The translations under genes were made by a program, and so were the position numbers. The notes below the pieces were generated by a model, which worked only from the letters and a program-made list of their open reading frames with translations, did not search any database and was not told the origin of the DNA. This document shows positions 1 through 11,965 of a stretch of 64,000 nucleotides of DNA, piece after piece (position 1 is the first letter of the stretch; every line of letters begins with the position of its first letter). The stretch lies in the NCBI RefSeq assembly GCF_001659605.2, contig NC_035171.2, forward strand, positions 24,407,825 to 24,471,824, written 5' to 3'. This stretch comes from Manihot esculenta (lineage: Eukaryota; Streptophyta; Magnoliopsida; Malpighiales; Euphorbiaceae).

Positions 1-1548
1 CAGCGAACGTAGAATGGATCCCACTGGTCTTACTTTCCGTACCGTACATATCATATCGTCATATCATAGATCGAGGGCTATGGATCATTCAACATTCATC
101 CACATCAACATCAAAATGTGCAATGCAACATATTCGTGAATTCTAATGCAAGCAACCTAATTCATCACATGGCATTCATGATGCATGAACAATGCTCAAA
201 ACTTTGAAATTTATTTACTTTAAACGTAAAGGTTTATTCCACTCACCTCTGGATAGCTCTGACCAGACACTGGGGCAACAGACTCACTGCGGGGGTCCTC
301 GGTTCCTCGGGTCTGAACCTACACAGGTGGACTCAAATGAGGGACCAAACATACGTGAACATAACTCTAAACTATTCCCCAAAAACCCCCTAAAACATCA
401 TGGAATAATCATAGAAAAACATGCAAGAAAGGGCTGGACAGGTCACTTTCGGCGGCAGGTTCGGCGGCCGAAAGTCCCTCCAGAGCCGAAAGCCAGGCAG
501 GTTCGGCGGCACCTTCGGCGGCCGAAACTCCTAGACAGAGGCGAAACTCATGCATGTTCGGCGGCACCTTCGGCGGCCGAAAGTCCCAGACAGAGATGAA
601 AGTCTCCTTTCGGGGGCAAGCTTCGGCAGCCGAAGGCTGCCTCCACAAGCATGTTCGGCGGCCGAAAGTTCCTTCGGCTGCCGAACCTGGTTTCTCCCAG
701 AATGGCAGAAACTCAGCTCCCCTATGCATTTATGCCTCCTATCTCATCCAAACATGCATAAACCTATTCTACAACACTCATACACAAGCATACAAGTTCC
801 TAGGGGCATCAAACCATCAAAACCCCAACTACAACACACAAGCAACTCACATTGTTCAAAAATCACATCAAAAACCCATAAGCTCAACATAAGCTACACA
901 TGCATTTTCTACCCCATGAACTTGCATAAAACTTGCTTAAAACATAATGTAAGCTAGAGATCGACTCTTACCTCTTGAAGATCGAGGGTGGAGGCGATCT
1001 AACTTGGAGTTGGAAGAGATTTGAGTTTTTGAACCTCAAAACTCCAAAACTTGCTCAAAACTCGGAAATCTTCAAAACAAGATGAAAACTAGTGAAAAAC
1101 TTGAAAGATCTGAAGGAAAAGACTCAAGATTGGTGAGGGGTGACGGAGGACTCACCTTGGCCGACAACGGGGAGAAAAACTCGCCCGTTTTCGGCTAAGA
1201 GACCCTTTTATAGTGGCTGGCCAGGCCACGTTCGGGGGCCGAACGTGCCTCCGCATGCATGCCATGTTCGGCGGCCGAACCTGGACTTTCCTCACTTATG
1301 CTTTCGGGGGCCTAAAGGCGCTCCCGAAGGCATGCATGTTCGGCGGCCGAACTTGAGATTCGGCGGCCGAACCTGAGTTTTCCTTCAAGGTTGCTTTTAT
1401 GCAAAAACTCATTTCCATTTTACTTAAAACCATGAAATACCTTAAAACATTTTATAAAAACATGATTCTACCCTACTAGAGGCTTCTGACATCCGAGATT
1501 CCACCGGACGGTAGGAATTCCGATACCGGAGTCTAGCCGGGTATTACA
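1..1548 (-). mobile_element. Gypsy-type LTR, partial (window edge)
   Basis: The segment is the reverse complement of the first two thirds of the solo LTR at 27997-30308, with identity of roughly nine bases in ten by eye. Its 5' terminus reads TGTAATACCCGGCTAGAC on the minus strand and lies at 1548. It carries many copies of the near-palindrome TTCGGCNGCCGAA, and a TATA box (TATAAAAG on the minus strand, about 1205-1212). The window begins inside the LTR, so it cannot be told whether this is a solo LTR or one end of a longer element. The open frames in it (192-957, 1140-1376) read the GC-rich repeat and are not genes. Confidence 0.85.
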
Positions 1549-2037
1549 GGTTGTCTATATCACTAAATTAACATGTTTAGGACTTAAAACTAACCTTTTG
1601 TAGTAATAATAATCAACGACAAAAGTGAATAGAAGAAGAAATACTTGAAGACTAAAAGAAAGTTCATTCTTCTGTTTGATCTTTAAAACCAATGGATTTT
1701 CTTTGAGAAAAGCCAATGAATTTGTTAAAGTTAGTCAAGGAAAAAAAATGAAATAGAGACCGAAACTCACCTCTGCCCAAAATGAAATTAAATTACTCTT
1801 TATTTTCAAGTTATAAGCCTTTTATAGGTATACTGCTAAAAGCACATTCGGTGCTCAAAAGCTCCACGATAGGTGGCTGAAAATTAAAAATATTTTATGT
1901 TCATTTTTTAACACATAAAATACATTTAATATTCATTTGTGAAAAGATCATTATTCTTAATCCTGTGATTTTGAATTCAAATGGAGATTCTATCAAAAAT
2001 TCGAGATTTCAACACTAGAACTTAGGTAGGTATTACA
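1549..2037 (-). repeat. Degraded LTR fragment of a related gypsy family
   Basis: The right end (ACTAGAACTTAGGTAGGTATTACA, split here over about 2014-2037) and an internal TATA-like stretch (CCTTTTATAGG) match, in order and on the same strand, the end of the LTR at 18027-19876 (its TATA region near 19605 and its terminus ATTACA at 19876). It is AT-rich and heavily mutated. The younger LTR at 1-1548 probably inserted into it. The left part lies outside the window. Confidence 0.5.
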
Positions 2038-2723
2038 ATTTATTTCATATATAATTTGGTATCTCACTCTTACTAAAAAGCACAAAAGAGAGTATGAATG
2101 GCTTCGTTACTGAAGCTACTTTTCTCTTTACAACTATTCACCCTTAGTCTTTGGTATATTATTCCCATCAACTACTTTGTAGGAATGAATGGACAATTCT
2201 CAACAATCTGCCTAAAAATCCACTCCTTTCGATTTGAGGGAATAATACATTCTATTTTCTAATAAAAGAAATCATTACCATTAAATAAAGGGAAACTCAA
2301 CACAAAGTAACCTTCTTGTCCATTAAAGGTTGCCACTTGATTTTTGCTCTAATATGATTAAATCTTATATAATAGAAGACTAGTTTTATATATATATATC
2401 TTTTGTTATCCCTTAATACAATCTAAGTGAAATAGATCCTAATTATAATTTTTAGAAGATGAGTTAATAAGGAAATTAAAATAAGAATAAAGAAGAATGA
2501 GATATAAAGTATTTATAGATGTTTGCACTATACCGAACCTATGTCATCTTCTTAAGAAACTACTTGAGAATCCAACTTCACTAAAGCTATAATGAAATTT
2601 TCTAAGGAAAAACCTAGACTTTAGCCAACATAAATAATAAATTAATATTTATAGAGTATAAGAAACAAAATATTTTATTGTATCTTTTCACATAAGTTTT
2701 CTTCCATCCTTCTTTTTGGTCTC
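2038..2723. other. Intergenic AT-rich DNA, nothing recognised
   Basis: No gene-like frame, RNA gene or element end was recognised. The stretch separates the degraded LTR from the hAT-type miniature element. Confidence 0.5.
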
Positions 2724-2731
2724 ATTGACAC

Positions 2732-3202
2732 TAGACGTGAGTAGTATTCAGTTCAAATCGAAAAAACTGACCGAATCGAATTAATTTCAAAATTCAGTTC
2801 GATTTTTTATTCAATTCGGTTCGTTTTGATTTTTAATTTTAAAAATTTCGGTTATTTCGGTTCGATTTGGTTTTGATCAGAAAAAAATTGAAAAAACTGA
2901 ACCGAACCGATTAGTGATAATAATATGTTATTTTCAATAATATAGAGAAATTAAATTATATTAAGATTAAAATATTTTAATTAAATTTTAAAATATTAAA
3001 AATAAAATGTAAAAAATAAAAAAATTATTAAAAATTGAAATCGATTAAACTGAATCAAATCGAACTGAATCAGATCGATTCAGTTCGATTTGGTTTTTGA
3101 TCAAAATTAGTTCGGTTCAGTTTTTATAAATACTAAAATTTCAGTTTTTGATTTATTCGGTTCGGTTTAATTTTAAATTAAACCGACTGAATGCTCGCCC
3201 TA
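2732..3202. mobile_element. hAT-type MITE, 471 bp
   Basis: The element is bracketed by an exact 8-bp direct repeat, ATTGACAC, at 2724-2731 and 3203-3210. Its ends are imperfect inverted repeats: TAGACGTGAGTAGTATTCAG on the left, and TAGGGCGAGCATTCAG as the reverse complement of the right. The interior is a foldback rich in the words CGGTTCGGTTT and AAACCGAACCG, with an AT-rich centre. An 8-bp duplication and TAG-G ends fit the hAT superfamily. It holds no reading frame, so it would depend on a transposase made elsewhere. The superfamily is inferred; the duplication and termini are seen directly. Confidence 0.75.
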
Positions 3203-3210
3203 ATTGACAC

Positions 3211-6200
3211 AAGGTTTAAAAGGGTGGTGAATTAATGGGGGCATAAGTCTAAGAAAGAAATTTTGATATTCTTTTTCAAATGTTTACTAGAAGTTTTTAA
3301 AAGAATGGTTTAAAGCTTTGGAGGTGGTGAAGCTTGGGAAGGATAATCCTCATTATAGATATTCCAAAAGATATCTATAAATAAAATTTTTTTTATAATA
3401 TTTAATAATTGAGTCCGTAAATTATAAATAATTTTTTTTTTATAATATTTGACTATCCGCTAACAGAATAACTATCAATTTGTAAAATAATTAACATTTA
3501 CTAAAATAACTATTTTTACCAAATAGGCCCTTAAAGACCTATCAAACTACTTTTTCATTTTGTTACTTTTCAATTAAATTTTGAACATTCACTAAAAGTT
3601 TTACAAATCTTAAAAAATTATGAGACTTGCACAAAAATAATTTTAAAAAATTTTCAATTTTTTTTTATAAATATTGAAAATTATTAGTATTACATTGTTC
3701 ATGCACTTAAACTCCATTTGATTCAAGGAGTTTAGAAAGATATTTTTTAGAATTTCTAATATTTGGAATACCCATGAAAATTGGTTAATGTAAAGTATTT
3801 TCTTATTTAAAGGAAAAATTAAATTATGTTTAAAAAATGACTTTCTTTTTTAGGGAAAAAATTATTTTTTATATTTTTAAAACTCGTATTAATATCACTA
3901 TGTATTAATAAAGAGATAAAAAAATCAATTATTGTATTTTTAGAATCTTAGTAAAATTGCTATATATAATTTATTAATATTCTTTATTTTTTAAAATTAA
4001 AATTAAAAAAATAAAATAAATTACTTTATTAAAACATAAAAAATATTTTTTAAATACAAATTATATTTTAATTAAATGGAGGTTTAATTGATAAAAAATA
4101 AAATATTAAGTCTTTATTTGGTATGGATAGAATTCATCCATGGAATTCAATTTATTTCTATTAAAAAAATTCATTTGTTTGGAATCAATTTAAATGTCAT
4201 AGAATTCAATTCAACTCTTTTATATTTGATAAATTAATAATAAAAATTCAAATTAATTTAATTTATTCATATTTTTATTATTTTTAAATAAAATATAAAT
4301 ATTTATTTTTATAAATAATAATAATTTTTATCATATTCATTGAAAAATCATTATTAATATTTTTGTAATATTTAAATTCAGAATTTTATATAATTCTTTA
4401 CCATTAAACATATAAAAATTATTATTTTTAAATTAATAAATTTTTTAATATTAATAGTTGCTATTAAATTAAAATAATTTTTATAAAAAGGAATTGTTAA
4501 TTAAAAATAAGAAATAAATTTAAAAATAAAGGTAAAAGGAAAAGAAAATAAAAAAAAGTTTTAATGGCTAATTAAATAATTTTGATATAAATAATTTTAA
4601 ATAAAATTATAATAATTTTGATAAAATTTACTTTTAATTTAAAATTAATTCTCATAAAAATTCAAGAGAATTAAAATTTTATATTATTGATTTTGTTAAA
4701 GATAAAAATTTGAGAAAAAAATTATTTTTTAAAATTTTTTTAAAATTTGGTATAAATGATTAAAATTTAAAAAATTCGAATGGTATTGATACAATAATCC
4801 TTTCATTTTAATAACATTTCAAATTTATTTTGAATGCGAAAAATAAATGAAAATAAGTTGTGATAGGTTTTAATCTACATATTAATTAAGGAAAAAGTGA
4901 ATTTCTCAATACATTTAAATTTTTAGAAAAGGAAAATTTAATATTTAATTCAACATTATGAAAAAATCATTAACTTGATCTTTCAATTTTAAAATTATTT
5001 TAAAAAAAATTTAAAATTTAAAAAAATTTATTAATTATTTTTTATTAATTTGAACCATTCCGTATAATAAAAATTTTTAAAAACTCTTAATATAAAAAAA
5101 TTAATTAATAAAATTTTTATAAATTTGAGTGGTTAAATATTAAATTTTTTAAATTATAAAATTAAATAGTAAAATATTTAATGATTAAAATTAATAAAAA
5201 AATTTTATAAGATATCTCATATATTTTAAAATTTTAAAATTTTAAAATTAATTAATAAGTTTTTATTAATATAAGGAATAAAGTAATTTTTTATATTTGC
5301 AGCTTAGCTATATATATGAGCTAATAATTGAAAAAAAGGAAAAAAAGGGATTATGTAAGAAGTGGGACCCACCCAAGGGAATAGGGAGATGAAGATGAAG
5401 AGGAAGAGAAGAGGGAAATGATCCAGCATTCCAAAGTCCAACTGAAGGGATGATGGGGGTGACGCAGAGACAGACATACCGTCTCAATAAGTATAACCCA
5501 TAATAATCCTTTTTCCCTTAACAACAAAGGTAAGGTGGTGACGTCACCCTCTGCACACTTCTGCTCCTAACTTTCCCCACTTCTCTCCCCATCCCCCATT
5601 TCTTCATTTATTTATTTATTTATTTTTTTTTTTACGATCATAGAGAACAAATTAAAAACGATGTATAGAATCTCTTGTATCTCATATTCAATCTTATATT
5701 ACTATTAATTTGCCACCGACTAAAACTACTTCGATTTCATTATTCTTCGAGAAATGTTTTAAATATAAAATAAAATAAAATAAAATTATAATTATCGATT
5801 TATATATTATTATAATTTTAAAATAATTAATAAAAAAATAATAAAAATTCCGTGTTGATTTTAAAAGTGTAATGTGTGGATAAAGTTTTTAATTTGGCCA
5901 ATTGACAAAAGCATATTGGTGTTCTATGGTTACTCTTGACTCCATGTTGTTTTTTTTTTTTTTTTAAGTTTAATGTAATAATTTTTAAATTTTGACTTCC
6001 TATTTTAGAAAAGATTTGCCAACTTATATTTCTCTTTTATCTAAATTAATAAAATATCATATCAAAAAAAATATTCCATAAACAAAGATTGAAAAAAAAA
6101 ACTCAATTGGGTGGAATAACTTTATGAAAAATATATAAGAAGAAAATCTTAATAAAATAAATAAATAATTAAAAATTAATAAATAGCAATGGACCTGATA

Positions 6201-9200
6201 ATTTTTATTTCAATATTTGTTTGATTTGTGGTGATACTAATAAGCTATAGTGATAACAATTGTGCTATTTATAGACTATTCATGATCATCGGTTCAATTT
6301 TGATTTAAAATCAGACCAAATCAATTAGGTTTGATTCTAAATATATTTTTATTCATATTATTTTTTATTCCAAATTAAATCAATTTATTAAAACTATAGC
6401 CATAAATACAATAGAATATGAAATACAACAGCAACCCTATTGATTAAACCACTAATGGTATTGTGCCAAGCATATGATTTGTTTGTCTAATTATGTTTGA
6501 TGTTTTGAGTTTTAGAGAAAATAAGATTTTTAAGTGTGTGTAAATTTAGTCTTGAGTGGTCATATTTTCCTTTTTTATTTTTTTTTTCTTATTCTCTAGT
6601 AACGCATAATTGTCACTCTGCTACAATGCCAACTGTTTCTGTCATGTAAAACCGTATATACGGAAGTATCTGCCTGCTCATTCTCATCAAGTGATTATTT
6701 AATTTTCCTCCGGCGCGTGCTGATAAGGCTGCGGCATAATTGAGTTTGCTCTCCTACTCCTCATCACATTAAACGAGCTAAGCTCCCTTTTAGCAAGTCT
6801 GGACACTTGATCAGCTTAGCCTGCTTTAGTTGCGTGTTGGATGGTGTTCTGATGGATCGGCCTGATTAATAGACTCTAAAGGGTTTTGGATCTGTCTCTT
6901 TCTCTAGGGTTCGATTTTAGTCCGAGTGTCAGAAGTTCAGCGGTAATCAATATTCACCTTGATCTAGCCATTATTAAGAGGCTTTTGGTCTGAACCAGCA
7001 AAATAGGAATTACGAGAGTGAACTCAAATCTAGTCGAAAACAGCTCAACTCGGTCTCAAATCAAGATGAGAGTTAGAGTGAGAGTTATCAACTTATAATC
7101 AAGGTCAAAGAAATTACAGTGGTTTGTGGGGGTGGTGGGGGGAAGACAAGTTCATCAAGTTCATGACAAGATTAGATGGCTACCTTTAACAAAAAAGGAA
7201 AATTGATAACCAAAACATTATTGAAATTAGTTGACTAGGATACAGAGACTAAACAGTTGGATATTAAAAATAGAGCAACGTGAATGTTAATTTTAACAAA
7301 GATTAGGGACGTAAAAGTAATTTTGTTTTTCTTATTATAATGTTGCGTAATTGGTACAATTGATTGCAGGGCAAGTAATTATAGTAATAAGTAATTTATT
7401 TTCACGTAAAAGGGCATGGAAACAGCTCGTAGACATGGACGAGGTCTCTTGAAATGCCATACATGGAACTCAAGCTCTCTCTCTCTCTTTTGGGTTTTGT
7501 TGTTGATTATCTGTTTTGTTCACAGTTTACTTGTGAGAGAGCATTGCTTCAGTGTGTGGACAAAAGGCTACTGCTACTCAAATAATTAGGCTTCTTGGGT
7601 TTCTCTGGGAATCATAAATAATTTCAATCTCTGCCTTATTAAGATTGCAAACCACACTATAACAAGGATTTAACACCAGCCGTGGTTTATTCATTTATTT
7701 AAGGTTATTATAAATAATAACAAAATAGTTTTATCATTTTAAAAAAATTTAAATATAATGAATAAAATTTATAATTTTGATTTAGTTTAATTGATGATTC
7801 AGCTTTCCAATCGATTTCAGTTCAATTTAATTTTGATTTGATTCTAAAGTTAATCAAGCCAACCCAAATACAAAGATTACTTTATTTAGTATTCTGAGAC
7901 TTTGAAACAAATTGTTAAATATATCAAATGAAGAAGATATTTTATTAGATAAGTCTTTAATCTTATATTTAATTACTCTATTTTTATTTTTTTTTTTAAA
8001 TTATTTGAAAATGAAAGGTCAATTTGATTATTTGTATTTAGTATCCAAGCTCAATTTAGCAGAATAAGCTTTTTTTTTATGGTAAAATTGACACTCAATT
8101 TTATAAATTATATCAATTTTAACAAAATTTCTAATTCAAAGTTTTGAAGACAATTTATTTTTTTTATAACAGTTTTTGATGTTTTCGTGATTAAGTCTTT
8201 ATTTTTTTTCTAAAAACATTTGAAAAAAAAATGTTTTTGCTATTAAAATTGTTAAAATATTTGTTGCATTTATTGATTTCGATTCTTAATTGTAAGGGTA
8301 AATTAACAGATTAAAGAAATAAATTGATAATATATTTTATTTTAAGTTTCAGCTGAATTTTCTTTTTTGTGTGCTGCTTTTGAAAGGAAATACATCAAAA
8401 CCAATGATGATCAGTTTTTTTTTCATTAATTTTTTTAAATTAAAAATTAAAAATTAAAAAAATAAAATATCAAAACTCTCAAATTTATTCAAATATACAT
8501 ATTATTATCATGCTAAACTATCTTTTTTTATTAACTTAATATTCTTTTTTTTATAATTTTTATCAACCTTTTCCGGTTATTTTAAAATTTTTATAATCTT
8601 ATTTAATTTAATTTAATTTTAATAAATATTTTCATATATTTTCATATATTTAATAAAATTTAATATTTTTAAAATAAATATAATTAAAATATAATAAAAA
8701 TAAATTATATTTTATTCTCTAAATTTTAGCATAATTAAAGGATCAATTGCTATATTTTTAAAACTGACCTTTTAAATTTTTGAGTTTTAAATCCGTACAA
8801 ATTAAAAATTTTTTCATCAACCTTTTAAAAATTACCGTTGTGTCAAATATAATTGTGTATTTTATTAATTGTAAAATTTTAAAATTAGATATGAACTTTC
8901 AATTTTAATGTTCACGTTCAATAAATTTTAAATATTTTTATCCTCCAGTTATTATTTATTAACACACTTCAATATCTAATATTAAACAAAAAATTTAAAT
9001 ACTCAAATTTCTCAGTAAAATTTTTCATTATTCAAAACTCAGAATTAAAACCTACGTTATTTTCCCATAATTAGAAAATGTAAAATATATCCAAATGAAG
9101 CATTTAAGTTAGACTTACATATCATTGAACCCAAATTTATCTACATATTAATAAAAACTCAAATGTGTACATGAGAGAACCTAAATTTAACAAAAGGCTT

Positions 9201-10380
9201 CAGCTGCCAACACGCCTTCACCATCCATACAGTTTCATCATAATTTTTTTCTTCCACTTAGTAAGTTTTCACTCAAACATTTTATCAAACATAAAGCATA
9301 CATTACACAATAAAGCATGGCGAGGAGAAATGAGTGATAAATCTATTGCTAATCAACAAAATTAAAAATATCAAAGAATATTGTATCAATATCACATAAA
9401 AATGTGATTAGAGAGAATTTATAATTAAAGAAGAAAAAAAATGAGATTGGAACTTTAATGGAGGAATGGGTGGCCCTTGAAATGAAAGTGAAGCTCTACT
9501 GCAACTCACAAAACATGTTGCAGGAACTTAAGTGTAAAATATCCAACTGAAACTCGCACAAATAGAATCAAAGTTACTGGATTTAGAAAGCGTAAGGAAA
9601 AAATGGAACTCATCAATTTCTTTCTTTTCAATTAAAATAACTTCCTTCAAAAAACTAGCTTCCTATATATTACAAACAAGCTAAATTTTTAGCGATTATT
9701 CCCACTACAATTCCTTCAAATTAAAGAATTTTTTAAATGTAATTTTTGATGGATAGATATTTTTTCTTGATGCTTTTATTTCTGTTATCGGATTATATCC
9801 CACTGAACCATTTGGCTATCGAAAAAATTTTTGAATGAGAGCAGAGTAACAAGCAGTGGAATTGCATTCGCCTTCACCAAATCATCTTGCACAATCGAAT
9901 TATGTTCCGTCATTTTTATTACTGAATTGGTTAATTCTTTAATTACGCTAAAACTTAAAATTAAAATATAATTTATTTAAAAAAAATTTATTTTTTTTAA
10001 TAAATATTAAAATATAAAATAAATAAAAATTATAAGATAAAAGAAATATGTATGAAGAAAGAATGGTTTATGTGCAATTAAACCTTTGAAGACAAATATA
10101 AAGGCTAAATTTACTTTTTAGCCACCAAATTAGATGAATGTCTTGCATTAAAAATTGGCGGAGAGACGAGAGCGGGTGAGAGAACTAGATAATGGTTTAT
10201 GTTACAGGGAAGTATATGAAACCTTGATGATTCAAGCATCATATGGTGCCAAGTGTAAGCCATGGGTGACTGTACAGAGTACAGACTGTCCATTCTACTT
10301 GTCTCTTAGGCCTTTTTGTCTTTACATCGTCTCTGCTCTTGTGCCGTGCCCTTAATTTCTTTGGCATTTTTAATTCCCTC
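3211..10380. other. Long AT-rich intergenic region
   Basis: About 7 kb without a supportable gene. Most is A/T-rich low-complexity sequence. Two stretches are less AT-rich: 5330-5600, which holds purine-rich tracts and an ACGT palindrome, and 6600-7640, which holds a CT microsatellite near 7472-7490. Neither has a long reading frame or an RNA gene I can identify. Short frames near 9165 and 10111 look random. The last few hundred bases are the upstream region of the LOG gene. Confidence 0.5.
5537..5548. promoter_or_regulatory. ACGT-core palindrome (C-box-like)
   Basis: GGTGACGTCACC is a perfect 12-bp palindrome around TGACGTCA, the type of site bound by plant bZIP proteins. It sits in a less AT-rich patch, but no coding region follows closely, so a regulatory role is only a possibility. 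Confidence 0.3.
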
Positions 10381-10390
10381 TATATATATA
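10381..10390 (+). promoter_or_regulatory. TATA box of the LOG gene
   Basis: TATATATATA lies about 90 bases before the LOG start codon, in the right place for a plant core promoter with a short 5' leader. Transcription would be expected to start near 10415-10420. Confidence 0.55.
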
Positions 10391-10476
10391 TGAGCTTCTA
10401 TTCGCCATTGTACTTGTACACGCACCCACCAAAGGGCTCGTTCTCTGGTGATTGTTTTTGGAGGCTAAGGCAGATA

Positions 10477-11965
10477 ATGGAACTCGAAAGGAAAATGGTG
10501 AAATCAAGATTCAAAAGGGTTTGTGTGTTCTGTGGCAGTAGTACTGGGAAGAGAGATTGTTACAGAGATGCTGCCATTGAACTTGCCCAAGAGCTGGTAC
10601 AGAGGCTATACCTTTCATTCTGCAACTTGTTCTTGGTTTTCATTTTCTGTGATATCTACAAAAGTTTCCCTTTTTCTTTTTCTCTTTGATATGAAGGTGG
10701 AAAGAAGATTGGACCTTGTGTACGGAGGAGGTAGTATTGGACTTATGGGTTTAGTTTCACAAGCTGTTCATCAGGGTGGAGGCAATGTTCTTGGGTATAA
10801 TCACTGAAATATTCATGGGTTCTATTTTTTTCTTCTTCTTGATCTCAAATAGCCTTATTTTAAATGGGTTTCTTGTTTGCAGGATCATACCAAGAACTCT
10901 TATGAGCAAAGAGGTGCATAGTCTCGCATCACACGTTACATATTCTCCTTATTCTTAGGCAGTAGTACTAGCTAGGCCAGTTTTCAAATAGTTTCAGGGC
11001 ATTTTTTTTTATTGGGTTCTTGCTGAATAACACAGTTACCTTTTACAATTCGTTGTTTCTAAAGATTGTAATGTGCATTATGTGGAGACCCAGATCACCG
11101 GAGAAACAGTTGGAGAGGTAAAGCCAGTGGCTGACATGCACCAAAGGAAAGCAGAAATGGCCCGCCATTCTGATTGTTTTATAGCCCTACCAGGTCCCAT
11201 TTCTTTCTTTTTTCTAAAATATTAGAATATCTCCCTGTTGGTTCCTTTGATAATCAATGGTGTTTTTGTCTTAGCCTCTCAAAATGAAAACTTTGGTTTG
11301 CTTTTCAGGTGGGTATGGAACTTTAGAGGAGTTGTTGGAAGTTATCACTTGGGCTCAGCTTGGTATCCATGACAAACCTGTAAGCATAGATGATTTCTTT
11401 GTGTTTTTTTTTTCAAATTCAATCACCATGAGTTTGATTAATTTTCCAAAATAAAATATGAAAATGCAGGTGGGTTTACTTAATGTTGATGGTTACTACA
11501 ACTATCTTCTGACTTTCATTGACAAAGCTGTAGATGATGGATTCATCAAACCTTCACAACGCAACATTTTTGTTTATGCACCAAATGCCAAAGAACTTGT
11601 TCAAAAGCTGGAGGTATATATTTTTGCTTTTGTTTTTCTGTTTAAGTCTCTAAAAATAATAATAAAAAACAATCTGTGCTCAAATATGGAAAAGAGAATC
11701 TGGTGTTTGAAGAAAGAATCTTTCTCAGTATGCTATGTTGGTGTGTTTTCATTTCTGTATCTTTTGTTCATTGTTTGTTTGTAAATGATGACACTGTTCA
11801 TTTTTTTCCTTTTGCTGTTGTGTAATTTTTGATTAGGAGTACGTGCCTGTGAGTGATGGAGTTATAGCCAAAGCAAGGTGGGAGGTTGAGCTTCAGCAAC
11901 CACCGCAGCAACCACCGCAGGTGGGGTTCAGTCCTACCACTTTGCAGACTGAGGTAGCTCTATGA
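10477..11965 (+). CDS. LOG: Cytokinin riboside 5'-monophosphate phosphoribohydrolase (LONELY GUY type)
   Basis: The enzyme removes ribose 5-phosphate from cytokinin nucleotides in one step, giving active cytokinin bases in the cytosol and nucleus. Seven exons joined by GT-AG introns give a 230-residue protein without stops: 10477-10596, 10697-10794, 10883-10913, 11094-11193, 11309-11379, 11470-11613 and 11837-11965. Family marks are VCVFCGSS near residue 15, the loop [10 protein letters not shown] at 49-58, [10 protein letters not shown] at 98-107 (with the conserved arginine) and the signature PGGYGTLEE at 116-124. Length and exon pattern fit plant LOG proteins. The start ATG precedes [10 protein letters not shown]; a second ATG (codon 7) could also serve. 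The C-terminal tail is rich in Gln and Pro (QQPPQQPPQ), as seen in some LOG members. Which paralogue it is cannot be settled here. No neighbouring gene suggests co-regulation. Confidence 0.95.

Noticed and set aside
6652..6663. Perfect palindrome CCGTATATACGG
   Set aside because: A single short palindrome in non-coding DNA with no neighbouring gene; too weak to call a site.
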